Below, one piece after another: positions 10,121-19,711 of a stretch of 64,000 nt of DNA. Each line of letters starts with the position of its first letter. The first letter of the stretch is position 1. The position numbers and the translations under genes are program-made. The DNA is taken from positions 248,001 to 312,000 of the forward strand of contig NZ_JABBGF010000002.1 in NCBI RefSeq assembly GCF_012927265.1, given 5' to 3'. Origin of the DNA: Chryseobacterium cheonjiense. Lineage in GTDB: Bacteria > Bacteroidota > Bacteroidia > Flavobacteriales > Weeksellaceae. Below the pieces are notes generated by a model. The model worked only from the letters and a program-made list of their open reading frames with translations, did not search any database and was not told the DNA's origin.

Positions 10121-13009
10121 TTAAAAATCAATTTTTACCCCTACAGTGTACATTCTAGGATTAGGATATACACTTAAATTCGATCCTGTAAGTGGTTCTG
10201 GGTCGAAACCTCTCCATTTTGTCCATGTATAAAGATTTTCTCCCTGTACATATATTCTTAACCCTGTGATAGGCAGATTTTGTAATTGCTCTTTTTTCAA
10301 CTGATATCCGATAGTAATAGATCTTACTTTTAAGAAAGATGCATCTTTTAAAAAATAATCAGAATCTGCTGTGAATCCCCAGTTTGTTGCTCTTAAACTT
10401 GGAATATCTGAATTGGAGTTTTCTGGTGTCCATGCTCCTAATAAATCTGTTGACATATTGGAAGAACCTACAGCACTTGATCCCAACCCTTCTGGGTTAG
10501 CTAACCAGTAAAGTGCATTATCAAATTTCTTTACTCCTGCCTGGAATGTAAATAAAGCATCAAAGAAGAATCCTTTATGACTGCTTTCAAATCCGAAACT
10601 ACCTGCATATTTAGGAACCGGGCTTACATTCAGATATTGTGCATCTTCAACCTGAGGTGCTTCTGTAACTCCACCATCTTTTGTATAGAATAATAGGTTA
10701 CCATTACTTTTATTCACCCCAGCATATTTATACACATACCATTCGCTTAGCATGTGGCCAGCTAAAGTGGCAGTACTTCCTGGTGCAGGATCGCCATTGA
10801 TGTTATATTCGTTAATTTTATTATCATTATAAGAGCCGTTGGCAAATACACTGAAAGAAGTATTTTCATTTCTCAAGACATTATATCTTAATCCAAGTTC
10901 AATACCTTTGTTAGTCATTTTACCATTGTTACCTACGATAGAATAAGTACCCGCTACCCCTGAAACCGGAATAGAGCTGAATAGATCAGTAGTCACCTTA
11001 TTATAAACGTCAAGAGTACCCTCTAATTTATTATTTAATAAAGTAAAATCTAAACCGATGTTTGCCTGTGCTACATTTTCCCACTGTGCAAATGGATTAC
11101 CATAAGCAAAACCTAATCCCAGAGCATTACCGTAACCTGTTGGTGAGGTATACAAATCTCTTACAACCTGGCTTGCTGTTAATAATGGATTGGATCCGGC
11201 ACCAGCAGCAATAATATTTTGGTTACCATTCGTTCCATAAGACGCTCTTAGTTTAAGAACATTAAATACAGACCCCTGCATAAAGTTTTCCTGGTCAATA
11301 TTCCATCTACCTGCTACAGACCAATACGTCGCCCATTTATTGTCACCAATAAATCGGTAAGTTGCATCTCTTCTCAAAGTACCGCTGAAACCATATTTCC
11401 CTGCGTAGTCATAATTTACAGTTCCGAAAACAGCCAAAGTTCCTGCTGTAACTCTAGATCCACTCACTGATGGAATATATGGGGATGTTGCACTATTGTC
11501 AAATGGCACATATCCTGTTCCTGAACCCGGAACATATGTTCTTGGATCTAGTCCGTTTTGTCTTCTGGAAGTTGATCTATAATATACTTTATTATATTCC
11601 ATGTTCACAGAAGCATCAACAGAATGGTCACCAGTTTTACCGTTATACAAAGCGGAAACCACATTATTAACAGTTAAATCTCTTGTTGTAGACTGATCTT
11701 CAAAACCAGTATACTTAGCATTACCTTGAGTTGCAAGTGCTAAATAAGACCAAGGAGCTCTACCTGTAATTCTATCACTTTGTCTATAATCAATACCAGT
11801 TTTGTTATTGATTGTAAAGTTTTTAGTGATCGCATAAGACGCTCCTAAATTAGCCCCAATAGACACTTGGTCTACAAAATTTGGAAGATTACCCCTCGTT
11901 AAAAGGTTTTGTAATACATAAATATTGTTTCCATTATTAAAATTGGTTCCAATACTATTAAATAAAGCTTGTCCGTTTGAATAAGCAGTTGGTGACAAAT
12001 ATGGAAGCCCTTGAAGAACCCCAAGAAGCGGATTCTGAACAGAGTTATTTCTGATTCCTGAATTGGTTTCCTCGTTTAATTCGTTTCTTCTTGAAAATGC
12101 AAGAGCAATCTGCGAGTTAACGTTCAGCTTGTTATCCTTAGACTTTGCCTGAATGTTTGACCTAACTGTAAATCTTTTAAAATCAGTTGTAGGAACAGCA
12201 CCTCCTTGTTCCATATAACCAAAAGAGTTATATGAAGAGATGTTTGCACCCCCTGTTGAAAGCGCTACATCATGAGATTGAAACAATTCTGGTTTGAAGA
12301 AATATTTAGACCAGTCTGTATCAATTCCAGCATCCACAGCAGCTTTTGCATCATTATAGAGAGGAGAACCTTCATTATAACCATACAATCTCATAATTCC
12401 TAAATATTCATTGGAATTAGCTAGTTTGTATTTATCAAGAGGTCTTAAAGACATACCGGTCATTCCTGTATAAGAAACTTTGAAACCACTATTGTACTTA
12501 CCTCTCTTTGTTCTGATAACTACTACCCCGTTCGCTCCACGGTTACCATATATAGCAGTTGCCGCAGCATCTTTTAGAATGGTTGTAGATTCGATATCGT
12601 TTGGGTTCAAGTTTCTATATTCTGATGCATTCGATGGAATATCATCAATCACAATTAATGCATCGGTATTACCATTGATGGAACTTGTACCACGAATCAA
12701 TAAACTGAATTTAGCAGAACCCGGGCTTCCGGAACCACCATTCATAAGAACACCGGGAGCAGAACCTTGCAAAGAAGTCAATAAATTGGTATTTGGTCTA
12801 TTCTCGAAGAATACTTCTCCTACAGTATTTGAAGCAACAGTTGATTTAGGCTTCGTAATACTTTTTGAATACCCTAATAAAACTACCTCATCAATTACTG
12901 TCTCTCTTTTTGCCGTGTCTTTTTTCTTAGTTGTTGTTTGCTGTGAAAGCACAACCCCTCCAAAGAAGAATAATGCACCTGCACTTAACACACGTAATTT
13001 AACATTCAT
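10121..13009 (-). CDS. SusC/RagA family TonB-dependent outer-membrane transporter (copy 2)
   Basis: 962-residue TonB-dependent importer, first gene of a three-gene operon with susD2 and a lipoprotein. Signal peptide MNVKLRVLSAGALFFFGG, TonB-box-like IDEVVLLGYS, plug with LIRGTSSINGNTDALIVIDD and RNLNPNDIESTTILKDAA, then the barrel ending in GVKIDF. Like copy 1 it lacks the N-terminal extension domain, so the plug begins almost directly after the signal peptide. The last part (ENLYTWTKWRGFDPEPLTG) nearly repeats copy 1. Regulation is probably shared with copy 1 because the upstream blocks match. Confidence 0.95.
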   Translation of the reverse strand: MNVKLRVLSAGALFFFGGVVLSQQTTTKKKDTAKRETVIDEVVLLGYSKSITKPKSTVASNTVGEVFFENRPNTNLLTSLQGSAPGVLMNGGSGSPGSAKFSLLIRGTSSINGNTDALIVIDDIPSNASEYRNLNPNDIESTTILKDAAATAIYGNRGANGVVVIRTKRGKYNSGFKVSYTGMTGMSLRPLDKYKLANSNEYLGIMRLYGYNEGSPLYNDAKAAVDAGIDTDWSKYFFKPELFQSHDVALSTGGANISSYNSFGYMEQGGAVPTTDFKRFTVRSNIQAKSKDNKLNVNSQIALAFSRRNELNEETNSGIRNNSVQNPLLGVLQGLPYLSPTAYSNGQALFNSIGTNFNNGNNIYVLQNLLTRGNLPNFVDQVSIGANLGASYAITKNFTINNKTGIDYRQSDRITGRAPWSYLALATQGNAKYTGFEDQSTTRDLTVNNVVSALYNGKTGDHSVDASVNMEYNKVYYRSTSRRQNGLDPRTYVPGSGTGYVPFDNSATSPYIPSVSGSRVTAGTLAVFGTVNYDYAGKYGFSGTLRRDATYRFIGDNKWATYWSVAGRWNIDQENFMQGSVFNVLKLRASYGTNGNQNIIAAGAGSNPLLTASQVVRDLYTSPTGYGNALGLGFAYGNPFAQWENVAQANIGLDFTLLNNKLEGTLDVYNKVTTDLFSSIPVSGVAGTYSIVGNNGKMTNKGIELGLRYNVLRNENTSFSVFANGSYNDNKINEYNINGDPAPGSTATLAGHMLSEWYVYKYAGVNKSNGNLLFYTKDGGVTEAPQVEDAQYLNVSPVPKYAGSFGFESSHKGFFFDALFTFQAGVKKFDNALYWLANPEGLGSSAVGSSNMSTDLLGAWTPENSNSDIPSLRATNWGFTADSDYFLKDASFLKVRSITIGYQLKKEQLQNLPITGLRIYVQGENLYTWTKWRGFDPEPLTGSNLSVYPNPRMYTVGVKIDF

Positions 13010-13052
13010 ATTAACAAATTTTAATATATTTTAGCGCAAATATGTTAATAAA
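13010..13052 (-). promoter_or_regulatory. Conserved susC leader and promoter block, copy 2
   Basis: 18 nt (13010-13027) and 16 nt (13037-13052) identical to the blocks before susC1, with the same 9-nt spacing but unrelated spacer sequence. CATATTTG on the reverse strand (13037-13044) is the likely -7 box. Conservation in otherwise diverged DNA suggests function. Confidence 0.6.
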
Positions 13053-13261
13053 TTTTAACACACGCAAATTTTTAATATTCAATCTTTTTTAAGATTATTT
13101 TTACGTATATATCAATAATAACATCTTTATTGTGTAAATTATAATAATACATAATTGATTACCAATTAAAAATAAATAAACACTATTATTACGAAATTTA
13201 ACATATCTCATTTAACATAATTATAATTATTTAGAATCATTACAAATTATATTTTACATAT
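13053..13261. other. AT-rich intergenic stretch upstream of susC2
   Basis: About 210 nt, almost pure A/T. It holds GCAAATTTTTAAT (13064-13076) and a half-conserved copy (13226-13247) of the palindrome region found upstream of susC1. No gene and no other signal recognised. Confidence 0.4.
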
Positions 13262-13296
13262 AAAAAGGCCCGCTTTTAAATAAAGCGGGCCTTTTT
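13262..13296 (-). terminator. Terminator of the rimP-nusA-infB operon
   Basis: Perfect 15-bp stem (AAAAAGGCCCGCTTT with its complement) and a 5-nt loop, 20 nt past the infB stop on the reverse strand. GC-rich core with A/T flanks in both directions makes it potentially bidirectional, but no plus-strand gene ends here. Confidence 0.92.
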
Positions 13297-13315
13297 TATC
13301 TCTATTGAGTGAGTT

Positions 13316-16300
13316 TTATTTTAGCTTCTTCTTAACAGCTACTTCTTCGTAAACTTCCAGAATATCACCGGTTTCGATGTCGTTATAACCTTTCAGGTTC
13401 AATCCACATTCGTAACCTTTAGTTACTTCTTTTACATCATCTTTGAAACGTTTCAAACTTTCAAGCTCCCCATCGAATTTCACGATACCGTCTCTAAGCA
13501 AACGAACCTTAGACTGTCTGGTAACTTTCCCTGTAAGAACCATACAACCTGCAATAGTTCCGACTTTGGAAATCTTGAATACTTCACGGATTTCAACATT
13601 ACCGATCACCTGCTCCTGAATTTCAGGAGAAAGCATCCCTTCCATCGCTTCTTTTACCTCATCGATGGCTTTATAGATTACAGAATATGTTCTGATCTCG
13701 ATTTCTTCACGGTCTGCAAGATCTTTGGCATTTGCACCGGCTCTTACGTTGAATCCGATAATAATCGCATCAGACGCTGCTGCTAAGTTGATATCAGATT
13801 CAGTGATCTGCCCAACACCTGAGTGAAGGATTTTCACACTGATCTCTTCTGTAGATAATCTTTGTAACTGATCAGAAAGTGCTTCTACCGAACCATCCAC
13901 GTCACCTTTAAGGATAATGTTCAATTCCTTGAACTCTCCTAAAGCAATACGTCTACCCAATTCTTCAAGCGTTGTATGCTTTTTAGTTCTGATAGAAAGT
14001 TCTCTCTGAAGCTGTTCTCTCTTGTTAGCAATGGCCTTACCTTCACTTTCATCAGCATAAACACGGAATTTATCACCTGCTGTAGGCGCTCCATCCAGAC
14101 CTAAAATGGTTGCAGGAATTGAAGGACCTGCTTCAGAAAGATTTTTACCTCTTTCATCAAGCAAAGCTTTTACTTTACCATGATTTTTACCTGCTACTAC
14201 ATAATCACCAACTCTTAAAGTTCCGGTTTGAACTAACATTGTTGCTACGTAACCTCTCCCTTTATCAAGAGAAGCTTCAATAACAACTCCGTTTGCTGCA
14301 CGATCAGGATTTGCTTTCAATTCAAGTAATTCAGCCTGTAATAAAACTTTCTCAAGCAATACATCTACATTGTTACCGAATTTAGCTGAAATTTCCTGCG
14401 CCTGAACGTTTCCACCCCATTCTTCTACCAAAATATTCATTCCGGAAAGCTGCTGACGGATATTATCAGGATTTGCATTCGGTTTATCAACCTTATTGAT
14501 GGCAATAATCATTGGTACCCCTGCCGCCTGTGCGTGGGAGATTGCTTCTTTTGTTTGAGGCATTACATCATCATCCGCAGCAATTACGATAATTGCAATA
14601 TCGGTAACCTGTGCACCTCTCGCTCTCATCGCCGTAAAGGCTTCGTGACCTGGTGTATCTAAGAATGTAATTCTTTGTCCGTTTTCCAGTTTAACATTAT
14701 AAGCACCAATGTGCTGAGTAATACCTCCTGATTCACCGGCAATTACATTTGTTTTTCTGATGTAATCCAGTAATGAGGTCTTACCGTGGTCTACGTGACC
14801 CATTACCGTTACAATCGGAGCTCTTGGAAGAAGATCTTCTTCGTTATCAATTTCATCTTCAGAATCTGAATCTTCAAGATCCGCATCCGAGAATTCAATT
14901 TTATACCCGAATTCATCTGCTACTAATAACAAGGTGTCCGCTTCAAGTCTTTGGTTCATTGTAACCATTACTCCTAATGAGAAACATGCAGAAATTACTT
15001 CTGTAGGAGACACATTCATTAAACTTGCCAATTCACCAACAGTGATGAATTCGGTTACTTTTAATGTTCTGTCTGCCGCATCAATTTCCTGCTGACGTTC
15101 GTCCTGCTCTCTACGGAAGTTTCTCTTATCTTTTCTGTGTTTAGCAGATTTCGATTTACCTCCTTTATTAGTTAATTTCTCAAGAGTTTCCTTGATCTGA
15201 TTTTTAACTTGTTCATCCGTCAACTCAACAGGCATGGTTCTTTGGCCAGGTCTGTTTCCGCCTTGTCCGCCTCTGTTGAATCCGCCTCTGTTTCCGCCTT
15301 GGCCTCCCTGTCCTGGGGGACGGTTGCCCTGAGCACCCTGGTTGTTTCCAAAACGGTTTCCACCTTGACCTCCCTGTCCTGGGGGACGGTTACCCTGTCC
15401 ACCTTGACCTTGAGGACGGTTTCCTTGTCCGCCTTGATTGTTTCCAAAGCGGTTTCCACCCTGGCCTTGAGGACGGTTTCCTTGTCCCTGATTATTTCCT
15501 CCTTGTTGGTTATTGTTTCCACCCTGCGGATTTTGGCCTCCTGGTTTTTCAATTCTTTTTCTTTTCTTTTTAGCTCCTGCTCCCTGTTTAGGGGCAAACT
15601 GAGTTAAATCGATTTTTTCTCCAACAATTTTAGGACCGTCAAGTTTCTGGTAAACGGTTTCAATTTTTTGTGGTTCCTGAGATTCCTCCCCTGTTTTTGC
15701 AGGTTCAGCTGGTTTTTCTTCCACTGGTTTTGCGACAGGCTTTTCAGCAACAGGTTGCGGAGTTTCTTTTACAGGTTCTGCAGGTTTAGGTGCAGGTTTT
15801 TCCTCTTCTTTCTTATCTTCTGTTTTCGGTTTGTCTTTTTTCACGGGTCTGTTTCGGGACTCGATCTGAGACAAATCTATTTTGTCCAGAACTTTGAATT
15901 CCTGTTTTTCAGGAGCTGCTTTCACTTCAGGAGCAGGAGCAGCCTCTTGTTTTTTCTCTTCAGCCACAGGTTCCGGCTTCGGAGCAGGAGTTTCTTCCAC
16001 TTCAGGTTTTTTAGGCTCTAAGTCTATTTTCCCTAAAATTTTAGTTTCCGGTTTATTAGCTTTAGCTCTTATTACTTCAGGGGTTTTCTTTTCTTCAATT
16101 TCCAGTTTTTCTTCCGGAACTTTTGTGATCACCACCTCATGGGAAGCTTTTCGCTGTTCGCCGTCCTTGGCAAACTCAGCCTCCAATGCAGAATATGCCG
16201 CTTCTTCTAATTGAGCGTTAGGATTGCTTTCAACCTCAATGCCCTTTGACTGTAAAAATTCTACTAATCTGGACATGGAAATGTTGAATTCCTTAACCGC

Positions 16301-16324
16301 TTTATTTAATCTAATTTTTGGCAT
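13316..16324 (-). CDS. infB: Translation initiation factor IF-2
   Basis: 1002-residue GTPase that brings initiator tRNA to the 30S subunit. N-terminal IF2_N motif ([16 protein letters not shown]), a long Lys/Glu/Pro-rich segment (residues about 60-230), a low-complexity Gly/Asn/Gln/Arg stretch (about 262-365), a second IF2_N-like region ([16 protein letters not shown]), then the G domain with GHVDHGKTS (G1), DTPGHEAF (G3) and NKVDKP (G4), followed by the beta-barrel domains and the tRNA-binding C-terminus. Last gene of the operon after nusA (78-nt gap). The linker is the unusual part; the rest is standard. Confidence 0.98.
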   Translation of the reverse strand: MPKIRLNKAVKEFNISMSRLVEFLQSKGIEVESNPNAQLEEAAYSALEAEFAKDGEQRKASHEVVITKVPEEKLEIEEKKTPEVIRAKANKPETKILGKIDLEPKKPEVEETPAPKPEPVAEEKKQEAAPAPEVKAAPEKQEFKVLDKIDLSQIESRNRPVKKDKPKTEDKKEEEKPAPKPAEPVKETPQPVAEKPVAKPVEEKPAEPAKTGEESQEPQKIETVYQKLDGPKIVGEKIDLTQFAPKQGAGAKKKRKRIEKPGGQNPQGGNNNQQGGNNQGQGNRPQGQGGNRFGNNQGGQGNRPQGQGGQGNRPPGQGGQGGNRFGNNQGAQGNRPPGQGGQGGNRGGFNRGGQGGNRPGQRTMPVELTDEQVKNQIKETLEKLTNKGGKSKSAKHRKDKRNFRREQDERQQEIDAADRTLKVTEFITVGELASLMNVSPTEVISACFSLGVMVTMNQRLEADTLLLVADEFGYKIEFSDADLEDSDSEDEIDNEEDLLPRAPIVTVMGHVDHGKTSLLDYIRKTNVIAGESGGITQHIGAYNVKLENGQRITFLDTPGHEAFTAMRARGAQVTDIAIIVIAADDDVMPQTKEAISHAQAAGVPMIIAINKVDKPNANPDNIRQQLSGMNILVEEWGGNVQAQEISAKFGNNVDVLLEKVLLQAELLELKANPDRAANGVVIEASLDKGRGYVATMLVQTGTLRVGDYVVAGKNHGKVKALLDERGKNLSEAGPSIPATILGLDGAPTAGDKFRVYADESEGKAIANKREQLQRELSIRTKKHTTLEELGRRIALGEFKELNIILKGDVDGSVEALSDQLQRLSTEEISVKILHSGVGQITESDINLAAASDAIIIGFNVRAGANAKDLADREEIEIRTYSVIYKAIDEVKEAMEGMLSPEIQEQVIGNVEIREVFKISKVGTIAGCMVLTGKVTRQSKVRLLRDGIVKFDGELESLKRFKDDVKEVTKGYECGLNLKGYNDIETGDILEVYEEVAVKKKLK

Positions 16325-16402
16325 CTATATTATTTACTGTTTTTTAATTCTTAAAATTAAAGTATTTCTTTTTTACTGTTTATTAAAATTTATTTACAAA
16401 TC

Positions 16403-17638
16403 TTAATCTTCGAATTCTTCTCTCAGAATACGTTTCACTTCTTCAATGGTTTCTTCTTCAAGATCTACCATATTCAATAAACTTTCAGTCTCTTTATCCA
16501 AAACTGATTTTGCTGTAGTGAGACCTACTTTTTTAAATTCATCCAGAATCCACTGATCGATATCGTCATTGAATTCTTTCAATTCAACGTCATCATCTTC
16601 GCTGGCTTCTCTGTGTACATCAATTTCATAACCTGTCAACCAAGAAGCAAGTCTGATATTCTGACCCTGTTTTCCGATAACTTTGGAAATCTCTTCAACG
16701 GGCGTATATACTAATGCATATTGCTGATCCTCGTTGATGTCAATTTTATTGATGGTAACATTTCCTAAAGCTCTTTTCACCAAAATTTCAGGGTTTTTAG
16801 ACCACTGGATCACATCGATGTTTTCATTTCTCAACTCTCTTACCACACCGTGAATTCTTGATCCTTTTACTCCCACACAAGCTCCTACAGGATCGATTCT
16901 GTCGTCGTAAGCATCTACTGCAATTTTCGCCTTCTCACCAGGAATTCTTACCACTTTCTTGAGCATAATCGTTCCGTCCTGGATCTCAGGAATTTCCAGC
17001 TCTAATAATTTCTCAAGGAATTTAGGTGCAGTTCTGGAAATAATAATCTGCGGTTTTGAACCTTTGAAATCTACTGTTTCTACGATAGCTCTGATGTTTT
17101 CTCCTTTTTTAAAGAAATCGGATGGGATTTGATTTTCTTTAGGCAAAATAAACTCGTTCCCTTCATCATCAAGCAGAATTACATGCTTGTGACGGATATG
17201 GTGAATTTCTCCTACTACGATCTCCCCGATTCTGTCTTTAAACTGCTCATACAACATGGCATTGTTGTGCTCCTGCAATTTCGTAGCCAAAATCTGCTTC
17301 AGGGTAAGAATATTTCTTCTTCCCAGCTGTGCAACAGGAATTTCCATTGTAAAATCTTCACCTACTTCAAAGGTAGGATCAATTTTTTTGGCTTCGGAAA
17401 TTTCGATTTCAAGATCATCGTCTTCAGACATTTCGTCTTCCACAATGGTTTTATTTAAAAAGATCTGAAAATCGCCCTTATCAGGATTCACAATCACATC
17501 AAAATGGTCATCCGAATCATATCTCTTTCTTAAAAGAGTTTTCAGTGAATCTTCAATAATCGCCATAAGATCAATCTTACTGATCCCCTTTTCGTCTTTA
17601 AAATCACCAAAGGATTCAATCAACGCTATATTGTCCAT
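16403..17638 (-). CDS. nusA: Transcription termination/antitermination factor NusA
   Basis: 411 residues. N-terminal RNA-polymerase-binding domain, S1 domain (about 130-200, GEIVVGEIHHIRHKHVIL), then KH1 (VGACVGVKGSRIHGVVRELRNE) and KH2 (ISKVIGKQGQNIRLASWLTG), and a short acidic tail instead of the two repeats found in E. coli NusA, normal for Bacteroidetes. Lies 15 nt after rimP and upstream of infB in the conserved rimP-nusA-infB order, so it is surely cotranscribed with them. Confidence 0.98.
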   Translation of the reverse strand: MDNIALIESFGDFKDEKGISKIDLMAIIEDSLKTLLRKRYDSDDHFDVIVNPDKGDFQIFLNKTIVEDEMSEDDDLEIEISEAKKIDPTFEVGEDFTMEIPVAQLGRRNILTLKQILATKLQEHNNAMLYEQFKDRIGEIVVGEIHHIRHKHVILLDDEGNEFILPKENQIPSDFFKKGENIRAIVETVDFKGSKPQIIISRTAPKFLEKLLELEIPEIQDGTIMLKKVVRIPGEKAKIAVDAYDDRIDPVGACVGVKGSRIHGVVRELRNENIDVIQWSKNPEILVKRALGNVTINKIDINEDQQYALVYTPVEEISKVIGKQGQNIRLASWLTGYEIDVHREASEDDDVELKEFNDDIDQWILDEFKKVGLTTAKSVLDKETESLLNMVDLEEETIEEVKRILREEFED

Positions 17639-17653
17639 GTATTCTTTTTTCTT

Positions 17654-18121
17654 TTAAAATTTAATTGTTACTAATGCTTTTTTAATCTCAGAGTACGGAA
17701 TTTCCTTTTCCTCCTCCACATCTACTTTACCTTTCCCAATATCCTTCGGTTTGCGGTAACGCAGAATAAGGGTAATCCTTTCTTCATCTGCTTTTACCAG
17801 CTCTCCTTCAATTTTCGAAGAGTCGTTCAGCAAAACCTCAATTTTTCTTCCGATATTTTTAGCAAACTGTCTTTGACTGGCCAACGGCTCGCTTAAACCG
17901 GCAGACATTACCTGCAGACTGAAGTCATGTTCCTCACGGTCCATATTGAATTCAATCGCACGGCTTGCATCCAGGCAATCCTGAAGAGAAACCCCGTTGT
18001 CACCATCTAAAATCACCGTAATATCATCACCGGCAGAAATTTTCAGATCTATAAGAAATAAGTCCTTTCTGGTCTCCAGAAATTCGTTCAGTAATTCTTC
18101 AATTCTTTTTCTAAACTCCAT
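17654..18121 (-). CDS. rimP: Ribosome maturation factor RimP
   Basis: 155-residue small protein needed for 30S subunit maturation. Seen are the N-terminal alpha/beta domain with VILDGDNGVSLQDCLDASRAIE and the following LQVMSAGLSEPLASQRQFAKNIGRKIEV, the typical core of RimP (V.SPG.dRpL...f.r..G in most species; here MSAGLSEPL), then the SH3-like C-terminal domain. First gene of the rimP-nusA-infB operon, with a -7 box at 18204-18211. Confidence 0.95.
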   Translation of the reverse strand: MEFRKRIEELLNEFLETRKDLFLIDLKISAGDDITVILDGDNGVSLQDCLDASRAIEFNMDREEHDFSLQVMSAGLSEPLASQRQFAKNIGRKIEVLLNDSSKIEGELVKADEERITLILRYRKPKDIGKGKVDVEEEKEIPYSEIKKALVTIKF

Positions 18122-18203
18122 ATGTTATTTAAAATCCAGATTTACCCGTACGAAAAAAGGCTTTCTTCCGAAGGCCTTCCCATGTTTTTCCGTAAATCCA
18201 CTG

Positions 18204-18211
18204 CAAATATA
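18204..18211 (-). promoter_or_regulatory. -7 box for the rimP-nusA-infB operon
   Basis: Reverse strand reads TATATTTG, matching TAnnTTTG. The predicted leader is about 75 nt. Between it and the rimP ATG an imperfect repeat (AAGGC ... GCCTT at about 18159-18179) could fold, but I assign no function to it. Confidence 0.6.
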
Positions 18212-18298
18212 CGAATATTTATGAGAAATGCAAAATATCTTATTATCAACACAATAAGTTAATTATTATTTAAAACTTAACCATGATGGTATTTTTAT

Positions 18299-18306
18299 TA
18301 TTTTTG
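18299..18306 (+). promoter_or_regulatory. -7 box for ugd and the polysaccharide locus
   Basis: TATTTTTG matches TAnnTTTG and lies 25 nt before the TTG start of ugd. With 18204-18211 on the other strand it forms a divergent promoter pair. Confidence 0.6.
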
Positions 18307-18331
18307 TACTAATTTTAAAAAAACATTCACT

Positions 18332-19654
18332 TTGAATATTACTATTGTAGGAACAGGTTATGTAGGATTAGTCACAGGAACGACTTTAGCAGAACTTGGA
18401 AATTCAGTATACTGTGTAGATATTGATGAAAAAAAAGTAGAGGGAATGAAAAACGGCGTAGTTCCCATTTATGAGCCGAATCTTGAGGAGATGTTTTTAA
18501 GAAACATTCAGTCCGAGAGATTATTTTTCACGACCGATTTAAAAAAAGCATTAGACAAAAGCGAAGTTATTTATCTAGCTTTGCCCACTCCACCCGGAGA
18601 AGACGGATCTGCCGACCTTTCTTACGTATTGAAGGTCGCTTCCGATATTGGAGAAATGATGACCGATTACAAAGTCATTGTTAACAAAAGTACAGTCCCC
18701 GTAGGCACAGCAGATAAAGTAAGGGAGGTTATCGAATCAAAAACAACAATTCCTTTCGATGTGGTATCGAATCCTGAATTTCTGAGAGAAGGTTTTGCCG
18801 TTGAAGACTCTATGAACCCCTCAAGAGTAGTGGTGGGATCCAGCTCGGAAAAAGCAAAGGATATTATGGCAAAAATTTACCAGCCTTTTACCAACACAGG
18901 GATTCCTATTATATTTATGGATGAAAAATCATCCGAACTTACAAAATATGCTGCCAATTCATTTCTTGCTGTAAAAATTACATTCATGAATGAAATTGCC
19001 AACTATTGCGAAAAAGTAGGAGCAGATGTAGACAAAGTTCGTCTAGGAATGGGAAGCGACGACAGAATAGGCCACAGATTCCTGTTTCCAGGCATCGGGT
19101 ACGGCGGAAGCTGTTTTCCTAAAGATGTTAAAGCTTTGATAAAATCCGGGAAAAATGAAGATTTTGATTTTCAAATCCTTGAAGCTACAGAAAAAGTAAA
19201 TGCCGCTCAAAAAGTAATTCTTGTCGGAGAAATTGAGAAATATTTTGGAGGAAATATCGAAGGAAAAACAATTGCGATGTGGGGACTAGCCTTCAAAGCC
19301 AATACCGACGACATCCGCGAGGCATCTTCTCTTGATAATATTTCTATTTTATTGGAAAAAGGGGCAAAAATTGTAGCCTACGATTCCGTTGCAGAAAATA
19401 ATGTAAAAAAACTTCTGGGAGATAAAATTCAGTTTGCCAAAACCATGTATGATGCACTGGAAAATGCAGACGCGTTATTCATTGCCACCGAGTGGCCTGA
19501 ATTTAAAAACCCGAATTTTGAACTGATGGCTAAAAAAATGAAAAACAAAGCTGTTTTCGACGGAAGAAATATGTATCCACTGGAAATTCCTGAGCAAAAC
19601 GGATTCTATTACAAGAGTATAGGTCGTAAAACCATTCAGCAAGACCCAAGTTAA
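18332..19654 (+). CDS. ugd: UDP-glucose 6-dehydrogenase
   Basis: 440 residues. Oxidises UDP-glucose to UDP-glucuronate with two NAD+. N-terminal Rossmann motif VGTGYVGLVTG, mid-protein SVVNKSTVPVGT-type segment (VNKSTVPVGTADKV), catalytic Cys in GIGYGGSCFPKD, and C-terminal UDP-binding domain (GLAFKANTDDIREA). The frame begins with TTG at 18332: no in-frame ATG exists between an upstream stop (18284-18286) and the Rossmann strand, so TTG is the only reasonable start. First gene of the sugar-nucleotide block; implies that glucuronic acid or a derivative is part of the surface polysaccharide, or serves another pathway. Confidence 0.95.
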   Translation: MNITIVGTGYVGLVTGTTLAELGNSVYCVDIDEKKVEGMKNGVVPIYEPNLEEMFLRNIQSERLFFTTDLKKALDKSEVIYLALPTPPGEDGSADLSYVLKVASDIGEMMTDYKVIVNKSTVPVGTADKVREVIESKTTIPFDVVSNPEFLREGFAVEDSMNPSRVVVGSSSEKAKDIMAKIYQPFTNTGIPIIFMDEKSSELTKYAANSFLAVKITFMNEIANYCEKVGADVDKVRLGMGSDDRIGHRFLFPGIGYGGSCFPKDVKALIKSGKNEDFDFQILEATEKVNAAQKVILVGEIEKYFGGNIEGKTIAMWGLAFKANTDDIREASSLDNISILLEKGAKIVAYDSVAENNVKKLLGDKIQFAKTMYDALENADALFIATEWPEFKNPNFELMAKKMKNKAVFDGRNMYPLEIPEQNGFYYKSIGRKTIQQDPS

Positions 19655-19671
19655 ATTAAAAGAATCAAGTA

Positions 19672-19701
19672 ATGCCAAAAGCCAAAGGCCGCGGCCAATA
19701 A
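19672..19701 (+). other. GC-rich palindrome between ugd and rfbB
   Basis: The gap contains GGCCGCGGCC (19687-19696), a perfect 10-bp GC palindrome in otherwise AT-rich spacer, inside a 9-codon ATG-to-TAA frame (MPKAKGRGQ) that ends 10 nt before rfbB. Either a chance short frame or a processing/attenuation element; no known motif. Confidence 0.3.
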
Positions 19702-19711
19702 CACAAAAAAT

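Noticed and set aside
15238..15535. Repeat array that could suggest CRISPR or tandem repeats
   Set aside because: The units are of unequal length, fully coding and in frame with IF-2; no spacers and no cas genes nearby.
15209..15607. Long open frames on both strands opposite or shifted to infB
   Set aside because: They are shadows of the low-complexity linker of IF-2: repeated GG/GN codons leave other frames without stops. No start signal or family match.
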